A stretch of 64,000 bases of DNA from Tillus elongatus (lineage: Eukaryota > Arthropoda > Insecta > Coleoptera > Cleridae), in assembly GCA_964006375.1 (NCBI GenBank), contig OZ023262.1:92081654-92145653 (forward strand), given 5' to 3'. Below are positions 34,032 to 45,706 of this stretch, one piece after another; position 1 is the first letter of the stretch; every line of letters starts with the position of its first letter. Under the pieces are notes generated by a model. That model saw nothing but the letters and a program-made list of their open reading frames with translations, did no database searches and was not told the origin of the DNA. Made by a program: the position numbers and the translations under genes.

Positions 34032-34678
34032 TTTTAAGGGCAGTTGCGACCAAAAATTTGAGGGCTATATTTTAAAGAAAGTCACTCTGTACTAAATACT
34101 CGATATATCTTGCCTGAGTTCCAGGCATCCTCAGGGGCACTGAAATAATATGTAACAATGAACACTTACAGCATGCAACTAATCGAAAAGCAAAGCCAGA
34201 AACATCAAAACAGAGAATTTATGCCACAAGAACCTGCAAAAAAGAGGAAGTGTAACAACGATTTTAAAAAGTACATGTAACTTTACGCAAACATCTGTAC
34301 GTTAAAAACTTTCAAAACTAGTCATGAAAGAGCATAAAACTTAACAAGGTTAAAATATTTAAAAAGCTTGGAAAAAATTCACGTATAGAAATTGGACACC
34401 TAACCACATTCTTTCATGTTAGACACCGACCATAGACATCAGTGACAACTGCAAACCAAGAAACATTCAATGATCATAGACTATTGTTACTCTATTGGTG
34501 AAAATTATAATTTATTTTCTTATTCTAAATTATAGAACCGGCCAACATAGAGGCGCCATCAGACCTGTCATATAGTATTACATAACTATATATGTTACTC
34601 AAATTTTGAATATCTGATTTGGAATGCATAGTGCCATTTTCACGAATATGGCACATTTGCAGAAGGGAACGTTTTTTT
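34031..34678. other. Gene-less stretch
   Basis: Nothing recognised. Confidence 0.4.
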
Positions 34679-34806
34679 AGTGAATTTTCTTAAAAAAAAT
34701 TCACAAATGAGGAGATCCCGACTTTTGAATTTTGAAAAAATTTCTTCAAATTAGCGCTAATTAGGCCCCCAGAACACATATCCGGGGTCAGTTTCAATTT
34801 TTATAT

Positions 34807-34887
<81 letters not shown>

Positions 34888-36017
34888 ACCGATAACTCAA
34901 AAAATAATTGACCGACTTTGATTAAATTTGGTTAATAAATTCCTTTTGCAAATGGCTTGGATAAGTTCGTTAGCCAGGAAAATCTGCCAAGGTTTTCCCG
35001 AAAAATGTTGTATTTTCTTTCGAAAAAATTTATATCTCTGGAATTAACAAAGTAAGGGCAACCACGCGGGTTTACGTTCTTATGCGTAAGTTACTCACCA
35101 AAATTTAGCCCTGTAGCTCAAAACACAAAAAAGTTAGAGGCAATTAAAGAAAAATAAATTAGGGTTTTCCTCAAAACGTCAAAGTTGCGATTTAAAATGT
35201 CAAAATTGGCAACATTTAGGCAAAGAAATTGAATCTAATACGGGATATGGAAATAAAATGTTTTAAGAAGGATGTTTTATAAACCCTGAACTCTTAGTTT
35301 CAACTGTCATTGTCCTTCATTTTACTAAAATATTTCCAGAAAATTCATTTCAAATAGACCCTTTCTCTGATGCTTGGCAGTAGTCTTAGCTATAGAGTTT
35401 ATCGTTTAATGGCATATAATTTTTGTCGAATTTTCGTAAAAAATCAATAAAGCTCAATATATCCGTTATTATACAAGATATGAAAAAAAGTTGTATATAT
35501 TAATTATAGGGTGTCTTGAGCTACATCTTAAAAAATATTTCTACAATCACAGGGTGGCCCATAAGTCGTTGGTGATACAAATTTTCTTTTTTTTTAATCA
35601 AACACGCCTTATGTTATTGCATTTTTGCATTTTCCATCAAAATATAATGCATGTTTGTAAGAAAAAAATTCTGGACGTAGCAAGTGCGTTATGGTAGCGA
35701 ACTTTATTTGTTTATATAGAAATCATTGTTTGTGAAATTTTTGTAAAATTTTGGTAATTAGTACCTAATGTTTAATAAGTTATTGTAAAGGAAAATCGGG
35801 CCAGTTTTTCGGGGATATTTTAAGTTAGTTTTCGAAAAATATTTGCCCTTTTTCCAACAACAAAGTTATTTTGATAAAATGTGGTACATTGTTCTCACTA
35901 TAGAGGTTACACTGGTAACCAAATTTGATGCCTGCTTTACTTAAAAAAAAAGATATATTTATTATAAAAAACATTTTTATGAAAATTCACTACCATAACG
36001 CACTTGCTGCGTCCAGA
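34679..36017 (+). mobile_element. TA-core repeat family copy, composite
   Basis: Starts TAGTGAATTTTC with the hairpin, has (TA)n at 34811-34884, then extra internal modules, and ends ...CACTTGCTGCGTCCAGA. At about 35664 a family TC-start (TCTGGACGTAGCAAGTGCG) occurs in inverted orientation, so 35664-36017 is itself bounded by inverted ends. The copy appears to be two units nested or joined. Confidence 0.65.
34811..34884. repeat. (TA)n core of repeat-family copy
   Basis: About 74 bp of TA. Confidence 0.95.
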
Positions 36018-36021
36018 GTTT

Positions 36022-36443
36022 TTTTTAGATTGGTTTCTCTATCCAATATTTGGACGTTATCAAAATCTATGTTATGACCCAATGTTGAGTCATGATGTGC
36101 TAATGCACATCTGTCAGGCCTAAGTCTGGAGTCATTCCTATGCTGACTAATCCTCCTACCAACAGACTGTGAGGTCTGACCAACATAAGAAAGAGAACAA
36201 TTTTTACAGTTCAACTTATAGACCACATCACGTTGTTTATTAACCGGAATTTTGTCCTTGTTGTTAGTGAAAAAGTTTTTGTTGGTCAAAACATTATATT
36301 TAGTCACTTTGTTGTCTGTAAAATTCTTGAAAAACTTCAAAAGTCTGTGTGTTACTCCTCCAATGTAAGGTAACACCGCATACTTGATATTTAAACGTGG
36401 GTCAGGGTTGTCCCTAATTTGTAACGACTGTTACTCCTTCCTT
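36022..36443 (-). pseudogene. Penelope-like element GIY-YIG fragment
   Basis: The minus strand reads IRDNPDPRLNIKYAVLPYIG upstream and then DVVYKLNC followed by LSYVGQTSQSVGRRISQH. That is a GIY-YIG type core in which VVY replaces GIY, and it has the spacing seen in Penelope elements. The open frame runs to the repeat-family end at 36017, which supplies its last residues, so that element truncated the gene. The other end stops at a (TA)n array. Confidence 0.75.
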
Positions 36444-36448
36444 CAATT

Positions 36449-36566
<118 letters not shown>

Positions 36567-36967
36567 AGATGTTGAAGTCTACGAACGCTAAAGTGTAAGA
36601 TTTTTACTCCGATAGTCAAGTCAGCTTGACCGCATCGAGTAGAGTATACGGTCAACAAAATATTTAAATAGTGATAGCATTAGCATAGCATTTTGCATAA
36701 ATAAAGAAACAATTAAATATCAAAGTTACTGTAAGTAAATTGGGTTTAAAAGTATTGGTTGGAAGTTATGGGGATCGTAACGTAATGGTGAATATCGCAT
36801 GCAGTGTATTTGCTGCTAAGACAAAAGACAAACTACTAATACTGTGACCTACTCTCCAATCGCTGCCTAGGCAACACGTTAAATAGTAGAGTGTAGGGAG
36901 TCTACTATTAATATCTCGGGAATGAAGCCCATGCCGAATATCATCTAAGCAAAACGCTGGTTAACGT

Positions 36968-37036
36968 ATGCTTGGATAGCTCAGTGGTAACCGACATCTT
37001 CTACGCATATGGTTTTGTGATCAATTCCGCCTTGAT
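36968..37036 (+). repeat. tRNA-like sequence, probable SINE head relic
   Basis: TAGCTCAGTGG at 36977-36987 matches an A box, and GTGATCAATTCC at 37018-37029 is a degenerate B box. Cloverleaf pairing is incomplete, so a working tRNA gene is unlikely. Confidence 0.4.
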
Positions 37037-37181
37037 TAATATATGGTTTTTGTGTTCTTTTATTTTGACATTTGGTGGAGCAACAGTGTACAGATTTCAC
37101 ATGTTTTGAACAAGATCCCATTCTTGTTTAAAACACCTGAATAACATTGTCTCCATTGACTATGAAATTATAATTCTCAGC

Positions 37182-38172
37182 AAGTAGGTATAGCATCAAA
37201 TTCTTGGCATCAGAATATTCCGGCTTAGCCACATACACAAAATAAAACGTTTATGAAAAGAGCGTGCTCACCATCCCGGTCATCTGTAGAAAGGTTTAAT
37301 TACCCAAAATTCAGGGTGGAAGGGGAATTCCTGATATAGTTATGCGGCATCACGAAGAAGTCCAGAACTTAACAGAGCACTCCTACGAGAAAGCTGACAC
37401 GAGCATACTGCACAGGGCTGTAGTACTAGAGGACAAAAATTTTAACACCTTCAGCACTACGGGACAAGTGTCGATTCCCTCTTAGACCTTCTCACTAATG
37501 AACTGCAGGTGACACAATGTAAAAGAACACCCCTGCATGGAAAGTACCGATATACAATGGCAAGCAAGTGTATGGGCATTGAAGCGCAACTATGGCATAT
37601 CTGAGATACGGTTATCTCTTTGTCGAAACGGGGAAAAGGGATTTTTATCAGCCATCCAAGATCAGGTAATCCCAGCAAAACCATAGCGAACGAGATAACA
37701 AATGTGAGGTATGGAGAGCAAGGGGACTTGCTGGACCACCCGATGCCGGGTGTTGGCACCAGAATTATACTTGGAGAGGCACAATAGAATAGGTAAGACA
37801 ATGCATCAGGGCCTTCGAAACAAGTACATGGGGTTCGTGAAGACTGTTCCCTATTAACCATCACCTGTATATGAAAATCTTACATACGTTATACTGGAAT
37901 AAAAAATATATCACGCACAGAGCGATTTCCAACAACATGGCTGATAGCGTACTTATCTGCAAAGAAGAGCGGAAGACCGTTATGATAGACATCGCAGTCA
38001 ACTAACAACATAAAGAAGGTTTATGCAGACAAAATAAATATTTACTTGCCAATGAAATACGGCAGATGTGGGACATAAAAAGTGTCACTTTGGTACCTAT
38101 TGTCATCGGTCCTACCAGGGAAATAACGAAAAAATTAAAAAATAATTTGGGCAATTTTAGTTTGGAGGAAGA

Positions 38173-38174
<2 letters not shown>
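37182..38174 (+). pseudogene. LINE ORF2 C-terminal fragment, left arm of an inverted pair
   Basis: Broken frames read SEIRLSLCRNGE and FLSAIQDQVIP near 37620, and later LANEIRQMWDIKSVTLVPIV near 38070, resembling the end of a group of invertebrate non-LTR polymerase proteins (…AAQDQ… and …DIAVP…EI..MW…VTIVPIVI). The piece to about 37760 is repeated in inverse at 39000-39640. The last coding part runs directly into (TA)n at 38175, which may be the LINE's 3' tail. Confidence 0.65.

Positions 38175-38256
<82 letters not shown>
38175..38256. repeat. (TA)n microsatellite at LINE 3' end
   Basis: About 80 bp of TA adjoining the LINE C-terminal coding sequence. Confidence 0.95.
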
Positions 38257-38258
<2 letters not shown>

Positions 38259-38710
38259 CATGCAGAAACCTATACTGTTAGGCACATTCAGTCCAATTAT
38301 TATTTTGGCTATAACTCCGAAAGTAATGCTACCCTATTCAGTAATGGTACTCCTCTTCCTCTCCTGTTAACATCTCTTATTCCAGTCTTTATTAATTTAA
38401 TTTCCTTTTAATTTTCCTCTCGTTGCTTGACATATCATTATTTATATACACAATCGCATTTTTGTAATTTTTCAATTTATTTTTATTCCTCATAATTTCT
38501 ATTTTCTCCTTTATTTTGTAGAGTTCAACACGACAAACTTTTTCACTGAGTTTTCGAGCTTGTTTTATTTCCACTTCTATATTTAAATTTCGTTTTTAAA
38601 AATTACACATGTTCCCTCTCAAAATGTTTGCATAACTTGTGTTCAGCTTTAGCCCCTGTATAACTTTATTCTCACTTTTCTGTCGTCTTTGAGAATGCTT
38701 AATTTCTTTA
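38257..38710. other. Gene-less stretch
   Basis: Nothing recognised. Confidence 0.4.
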
Positions 38711-38831
38711 AGTTAATTTTCTTTAAGAAAATTCACTAGTGAAGAGTTCTCGACTTATGAACAATTTCTTTAAATGAGCGCGAACTAGGCCCCCTGGAAC
38801 CCACATCCAGTGTCAATTTTAGTTTTATATA

Positions 38832-38895
<64 letters not shown>
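38711..38895 (+). repeat. TA-core repeat family, left part
   Basis: AGTTAATTTTC with hairpin partner AAAATTCACT, then the CGAACTAGGCCCCCTGGAACC module and a (TA)n at 38836-38895. The right part is missing. Confidence 0.7.
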
Positions 38896-38898
<3 letters not shown>

Positions 38899-38939
38899 CA
38901 TTTTTGAGTACTAAAAATTTGTAAAGGGGGTTTCCAAAA

Positions 38940-39640
38940 ATACTATAATGGAAATAATTTCCAAAACGGCGGACATCCGCTTACACCGTAAATAGATATA
39001 AACATCGTTGGCAACTCCGCTTGCTCTCCATACATCTGACTTTTTATCTCGTCAAGCTGTTCAGCAAGAATTGCCTTCGCTATGGTTTTGATGGGATTAC
39101 CTGATCTTGGATGGCTGATAAAAATCCCTTCGTTTCGACAAAGATATAACCGTATCTCAGATATGCCATAGAGGCACTTCAATGCCCACGCACATGCTTG
39201 CAATTGTATCTCGGTGCTTTCCGTGCAGAGGTGTTCTTTTACATTGTGTCACCTGCAGTTCAATAGTGAGAAAGTCTAAGAGGGAATTGACACTTTTGTC
39301 CCGTAGTTGTGAAGGTGTTTGTCCTCTAGTACTACAGCCGTGTGCAGTATGCTCGTGTCAGCTTTCTCGTAGAAGTACTCTCTTAACTTCTGAAGTTTTT
39401 CATGGTGCGACACAACTATATCAGGAATTCTCCTCTCACCCTGAATTTGGGGTAATTAAACTTTTCTACAGATTACTGGGGATGGCAAGCACGCTGTTTT
39501 CAAAAATTTTTTCTTTAGTATTATTACTCTTATTATTATTATTACGTTCACACACTGTATCTCTTTTAATGTTGAGCAAAGTAAGTGTGGTTAAACTGGA
39601 ATATTCTGATGCCAAGAATTTGATGCTCTACCTACCATTA
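38940..39640 (-). pseudogene. LINE ORF2 C-terminal fragment, right arm of inverted pair
   Basis: On the minus strand it repeats the 37182-37760 fragment, including GISEIRLYLCRNEG and the upstream word AGCATCAAATTCTTGGCATC. It diverges near 39000 and runs to about 38940. All frames are broken. Confidence 0.65.
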
Positions 39641-39660
39641 TTTTTGAAACACCCTACGTA

Positions 39661-40292
39661 AAGAAACTACATCCTTATAAATAATGTAGATAACTGCACC
39701 GAGTGAAAATTTTATTTTTCAATGGCTGTCACATGTGAAGTTGAATTTCCTGTTAAGTTAACGAAGTAAGTTTTAGATGGATTAACGGCTACACAACACC
39801 TGTATTATAAACGATTTAGTTTTGGCTGAAACGTCTGAACTTGTGGTATATTGCCCCTGACTCACGCATGAAAATTAGTGTTTTCAGTTTGGCAGATGGA
39901 TTAGATGGAGATATAGGCTAGATATATGGGCTGAGTTTTCCAAGCTCTTATCAAAGTTGAAAGATATATCACCGACCGCTCATACGAGCCATAAATGAAT
40001 ATTCTATAAAGGTGGAACTTTTGCGAAACTTCAAAGGCACGGCCTAAAAGTAACCTGCATTATTGCTTTAAGGAAATGTCTTTGAAAAAAGCATACCACA
40101 TTCAGTGACATTACCAGAATTACAAAGGGTAACAAAGATTAGTGTAACCGATAAAATATATGTTGAGAGTATCTACTGATCCAGATATAGGATGCCTCCG
40201 ATGTAAATAATGGTACATAAGGCAGTATAAATTTTAAGGGCGAATATATATGGCTTATGTACACTCGTCTAAATTCAAGTATTTATAATATG

Positions 40293-40299
<7 letters not shown>
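39661..40299. other. Gene-less stretch
   Basis: Nothing recognised. Confidence 0.4.

Positions 40300-40368
<69 letters not shown>
40300..40368. repeat. (TA)n microsatellite at LINE 5' truncation
   Basis: About 68 bp of TA directly before the LINE coding sequence. Confidence 0.95.
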
Positions 40369-40373
<5 letters not shown>

Positions 40374-40379
40374 GTACGG

Positions 40380-42430
40380 CAACTGTGGATCAGTATAGCA
40401 TATTTGATAAACACGTTCCCTATAAGAGAATACCAGATACCAGGTTTCCGGTATGGTTCACAGCCAAACTCATTAAGTTGTTTAAAAGTAAGGACTACTA
40501 CTGGTCTAAGTATAAAAAGACCCGTTCGGTTTATCATCTCGAATGTTTCAAAATATACGTAAAGAAGTCAAAAGCAAAACAGAGACAGCGCATAAGAACT
40601 ATACTTCTAAAGTACAGGGACAACTCGTAGCGAGTCCTTCTTCATTTTGGTCGTATATACACAATAGGAGGAAATCTTCAAGGATTCCTAGTCTTATGTC
40701 CTTAAATGGGATACCACTGGATACACCATAGACAATAGTAGACGGTTTTGCCACACATTTTGACTCTGTTTATGTTCCACCCTCTGGTCGTGGGCCAATG
40801 ACCGAATCCTACTCGTATTTACATTTAAATTTCACATCAGTACCTAAGGATGAGATTTTTAAAGCCCTAAAGCGTGTTAAGCCGAAACTTACAATTGGCC
40901 CTGACGGAGTCCCTTCGTTTATAGCAAGGGATTGTGCGGCCGTGCTGAGTCACCCCTTATGCTTGATTTTTAACAAAACCTTGAAGACACACACATATCC
41001 TGATGTGTGGAAGATAGCCAGAGTGGTTCCGATATTTAAGTCGGATTGTCGTTCCAAGATTGATAATTATAGGCCCATATCGATTCTTTCAATATTTTCA
41101 AAAGTATTGGAGTCTATGTTTTAGGGGCACATATACAATAACTTAAAGAACAGGATATCAACCAAGCAGCATGGTTTTGTTGCTGGGCGCTCAACTGTGA
41201 CTAACTTGTTGTTCACTCAGTACATAGCCGAGTCAATTGACGCAGGTAAACAGTCGGATGTTATATATACGGATATATCAAAAGCATTTGACAGAGTTAA
41301 TCATTCTGTTCTACTGTCCAAGTTGTCAGCTATCGGTTTCGCTGAGGATCTAGTTCAACTTTTCTACTCATATTTGACCAACCGTGTACATTATGTAGAA
41401 TATATGGGAATAAAATCCAAACACTATACTCCTGTGTCAGGCGTACCACAAGGTTCGAACCTGGGTCCCCTACTATTTATTATTTTCATTAACAACCTCT
41501 GTGATCGTATATCTTCTGAGTGTTTACTGTATGCTGACGACTTAAAAAATTTTCGTCGGATAGACTCACTACGGGACTGTCTTGTGTTGCAGTATGATTT
41601 GGTTGCTCTTCAGAATTGGTGTCATAAAAATATGCTAGAACTCAATATAAGTAAATGTACCGCAGTGACCTATTCTAGGAGGGTTACCAATATGAATTTT
41701 AATTATAATTTACATGGGAGTGTTTTGCATAAGAGTGATAACATGAGAGATTTGGGTGTTGTTTTTGACCGAAAACTTTGTTTTGACTTTCATATTCAGG
41801 CATCAGTATCAGAAGCTATGAGGTCTCTAGGTTTTGTCATCAGAGTCTGTAGGGATTTCAGTGGAACCGAGTGCATAAAAGTGTTGTAGCACATTGGTGA
41901 GAGCTAGGCTTGAATACGCTAGTCAAGTTTGGTCCCCTTTATACCAATGCTATAAAGATGCCATCGAAAGGGTTCAGAAAATATACCTCAAGCATATATC
42001 TTACAGGTTGGATGCTGTCTATCCATCGCGGGGCACACCGTATCAGCAATTTCTTGACAGATTTAACGTGACTTCTCTGGAGGACAGAATCGTTTGCTCT
42101 GTGGTTGGTTTTCTACAGAAATTGTTGTGTAATAGGGTTGATTCGCCTAAGCTGCTATCACAGATCAATTTGAGGGTGCCGACTGTGTGGACGAGGAACA
42201 GTAACTTTTTTAGTTTGCCCACGGCCAGAACGGACATGATGCTCAAATCGCCGATGTATCAGATGTGCAAGTTTGCTAATCAAGTTTGCATTGTCAGTGG
42301 TGCTGGCATTATATGTGATAGCGCATCTGAGGTGTCGGCACATATAATGTGCAATATCCATCTGTTTTTCTCCATGTAGTTTACTGTACTGATTCTCTTT
42401 CTATTTTCTTTTGTAACTGTTAGTTAAGTA
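40380..42430 (+). pseudogene. Jockey-type LINE ORF2, 5'-truncated and broken
   Basis: In order: linker between endonuclease and polymerase (40385-40730), DGVPSFIARDC near 40905, KIDNYRPISILSIFSKVLE near 41060, TDISKAFDRVNH near 41270, VPQGSNLGPLLFI near 41450, and YADDLKNF near 41530, then a C-terminal region with RARLEYASQVWSP near 41900 and PSRGTPYQQFLDRFN near 42030. Frame changes occur near 40570 and 41890, and stops at 40731 and 41122-41124. The endonuclease domain is missing. TA arrays bound both ends. Confidence 0.88.
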
Positions 42431-42467
42431 CCCTATTTTATGGATTTTTTCTGTTTGGTTGTAATTG

Positions 42468-42469
<2 letters not shown>

Positions 42470-42557
<88 letters not shown>
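42470..42557. repeat. (TA)n microsatellite at LINE 3' side
   Basis: About 88 bp of TA. Confidence 0.95.
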
Positions 42558-42559
<2 letters not shown>

Positions 42560-42700
42560 CAAAATGGTTAGCAATTGTCACTTCAGAAATTTACAAGACT
42601 GTCACCTAGAAATATTCTTTATTGTTTCACAAGCCTAGTTTCCGCAGTTTCTTGACCGCTTCATCAGGGCATGACAATGTGAGGTTATTGTGAAAGTACT
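42558..42700 (-). repeat. Penelope-type tail-like sequence
   Basis: On the minus strand it reads CCTGATGAAGCGGTCAAG, then AAACTGCGGAAACTAGGC, of the same general form as the hammerhead-bearing tails elsewhere, but the core does not fit a hammerhead. Confidence 0.35.
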
Positions 42701-42839
42701 TACATCAATCACCATTCACGTGGACCATCACACGAGGAAGGGCGACCGCTCACTCGATCGTTCGCTACAATGCAAACGAACATACATTTGGCCCCCACAC
42801 TGGCATGCGGTCAGTCTACATAACAAATCAAAAATATGG

Positions 42840-43730
42840 TGTCGGCTTCGAACTGCTGCAAACTTTCGCCTGATTTCTGATAGCGACTTTTTAGCCTAGT
42901 ATGATACAGCTGTTGTAAATGCTGGTCTCCAAATCTCATTTGTAGGTAATACCGAATGCTGTCGAAACTGTTCTGTTCTTCCCTGTGAACTCCTAGAAGC
43001 AGATCTAGGGCTCCTCCGCTGAGATCTACAATTATGAACGAGGTCGCTTTCTCTCTCTCGCTCCAACCATTTGCTGTCGCAGCGGCTTCGAACTGGCGCA
43101 GGTAAATACTCCATGGGACTACACATCAAACGTGAGGACCTTTAGTCTTACGACCGGGCTATCTTCCAGTCTGATGTTTCCCTTGGCTAGGGTTTCATAC
43201 TTCTTTTCTAGTGATTGCATTTTCTCCTCTACCTCCTCTTGTATCTCTTGAACACTCGCCGGCTTGTCATGTATATTGTCGGTGATACCCCTTGCTCGAC
43301 CTTCTACTTGTTGGAAGATGTCATCTTTTCCCTGATTTATACGTTTGTCCACACATGAAGTAGTATTCTCAATTCTGCTGGCTTGTTCTTGCAAAATTTT
43401 CTGTTTCTTAATCTTTTTTCTCATTTTTTTTGCTTCTTCAACTCTTTTCTTTTTGACTTCTTCATCTCTTTTTTCTGAGTTCTTCGTCCCCCTTTCTCAT
43501 TTCTTCCTTTGCTTCTTCATCTCTTTTTCTCAGTTCCTCGCTTGCCTCTTCATCTCCTTTTCTCAGCTCTTCTTTCGCTTTTTCCACTATTTTTCTCATT
43601 TCGTCTCTTGCTGTTTCATCCCCTTTTCTCGTGCAAATTCGTCACTCTTTTTAGCTTCTTCGTCAATTTTTTAAATAATTTCCAACAGCTGAGTGTCCAT
43701 ATTGGCTGTTGTGCAACGTGTCTTAGGCAT
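42840..43730 (-). pseudogene. Gypsy-type gag, broken
   Basis: The minus-strand start MPKTRCTTANMDTQLLEII lies at 43730, followed by a stop and a long Glu/Lys-rich coiled coil. A second frame gives WSIYLRQFEAAATANGWSER then MRFGDQHLQQLYHTRLKSR and ESLQQFEAD, the capsid-like domain of many insect gypsy elements. Several stops and at least one frameshift. Pol and the 3' LTR are not present. Confidence 0.8.
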
Positions 43731-43880
43731 AGACGTACTTAAAGCTGGCACACAGTTTGTTGTGTCCAGAAAAATAGAACCAGTTATCGGTTACTTCCAA
43801 CACTAATCTTCCTGATATTTCAGACATTTATACGTGGCTCAACAAATACTCTGGAAAATATCTTCTTTAGCAGCTTTAAA

Positions 43881-43898
43881 ATCCCACTTCTGACACCA
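43881..43898 (-). promoter_or_regulatory. Primer-binding site, tRNA-Leu type
   Basis: TGGTGTCAGAAGTGGGAT on the minus strand follows the LTR; the 3' end of tRNA-Leu would pair with it. Confidence 0.75.
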
Positions 43899-43900
43899 GT

Positions 43901-44263
43901 TGTTACGTTCATTGGGGTACTGGATTTGTTGACTAACAAAACAAAGCTTTTCAAACTACAAATTTTTATAACCAACTAATTTTCCAACACCACCATCAAC
44001 TAAAATATTTTTATCTATTACTAAATGTCCATAGAACTATCTTTCACTATACGCATTATATGCTCGCTTATTATACACCAACCCTAATTCACTACTGACT
44101 CTCTTTATCTTCCGCTCGCCTATTTATATTGTTCATAGGGTGGTTATAGACCTTTCTACCTTGTTCAATATCTGTCATTTCTAGTTCATTCGCGAAACAT
44201 AACTCTGGAGTATTCGCTATTACCAACACACTTTACAACTTGCCTGTGACCGTAGAAGTAACA
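43901..44263 (-). repeat. 5' LTR of gypsy-type element
   Basis: About 363 bp with TGTTAC...GTAACA ends, next to the primer-binding site. The partner LTR was not found. Confidence 0.65.
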
Positions 44264-45705
44264 AAGTTCATAAAGTTTATTTTCATAGAGACGGATGTAA
44301 CAATATGTCTTTTTTAGTGAGAGCAGGCAACAAATTTGGTTACCAGTATAACATATATAGTAGAAATAATGTACCACATTTCATTAAAATAGCTTTGTTG
44401 TTTCAAAAAGTATAAACATTTTCCGAAAATAAACTTTAAAAGTCCCAGAAAAACTGGTCCGATTTTCCTGGCCAGCGAAGCGATTTACACACCTGACAAG
44501 ATACATTCATTCATAAACAGCTTTAGGACCAAAATTAAAAAACAAAATTATGACAATTTCTTTTACAAAAATTCACAATTTTTTTTTTACATAAATTTCC
44601 TTCAGTAATGTTACACTAAATTACATTTTCCACAAAAATTCGACAACTTTTTTTCACAATAACATACTAAACATTTATTGCTCATTACCAACATATCACA
44701 AAAATCTTACGAAAAATGATTTGTACGGAAACAGTAAAAACATTTCTTCGAAAACATTTCAAATTCAGCCACTATTTGAGAGTGCCTGTATACGGCAGCT
44801 CGATTTTTTCGACGAGTAATACAAACCAAAAGCTCATTTTTTCGACGAGTAATACAAACACTTTCTGAGTGCGTCATTTCCATGGGGCTTTGCTATCTAT
44901 TGATAAAAACGCGTTATCACAATATGTCACATGTGTGTGAAATATGTGCCAAAAACGTGAAAAGTTGCAAAACAATTGAAATGATTCAAAAACTATGACC
45001 GATATTTTTTTCCTTACAAACATGCATTATAATTTGATGGAAAGCACAAAAATGCAATAACATAAGGTGTGTTCTATTAAAAAAATAAAGCGTATATCAC
45101 CAACGACTTATGGGCCAACCTGTGATTGTCAAGATAGGTTTATAAGATACAGCTCAAGACGCCCTATAATTGACGTATATACTTAGACTTTATTACCAGT
45201 ATAACATATATAGTAAAAATAATGTGCCATGTTTTATCAAAATAACTTTATTGTTTGAAAAAGTACAAAAACTCATAAATAATAAAAACAAAAGCATTTA
45301 GCGAGCAATCGAAATAGCTCGAAAACGATGAATACTATCAATTTTTTTCCTTTAAAACATGCGTTTTAATTCAATGTAAAATACAACATGAAATAAAACA
45401 TGGGGTGTGCGATAAAAACAAAAGAAAATTTATATCACCAATGATTCATCGGCCACCCTGTGATTATAAAACTAATTTTGTAAGATACAGCTCAAGACAC
45501 CCTATAATTAACGTATACAATTTTTTCTCGTATTTTGTAGAATAAGGGATATATTGAGCTATACCGTATAAATGCATCACCCTATATATGCAGGTTCTAG
45601 GGTGAAAAGATCGCTCTCATTTAAACAAATCTTCTCAAAAATCAAAAGTCGCGGTCTCGTCAATAGCTAATTTCTTCTGCGAAAATTCGCTAAAAATTAC
45701 AGACT
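44264..45705 (-). repeat. Modules of the TA-core repeat family
   Basis: In reverse orientation it contains the modules seen at 34679-36017 and 53500-55300: the GGACCAGTTTTTC type, the ACTTATGGGCCA / GGGTGTCTTGAGCT type and the terminal hairpin module ending GAAAATTCGCTAAAAA at 45691. It includes a 33-bp local duplication around TTTTTTCGACGAGTAATAC at 44805-44860. No coding sequence. Confidence 0.55.
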
Positions 45706-45706
45706 A

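Noticed and set aside
37457..37864. 135-residue minus-strand ORF with several cysteines
   Set aside because: The homologous sense is the plus strand (LINE C-terminus); the same antisense frame appears at 39182, as expected for an inverted repeat.
42558..42700. Hammerhead ribozyme in this tail
   Set aside because: CTGATGA and a stem are present but the GAA junction has an extra G and no permitted cleavage base follows stem III.
43345..43742. Phe/Ser-rich membrane-like plus-strand ORFs
   Set aside because: Antisense of the Glu/Lys coiled coil of the gypsy gag.
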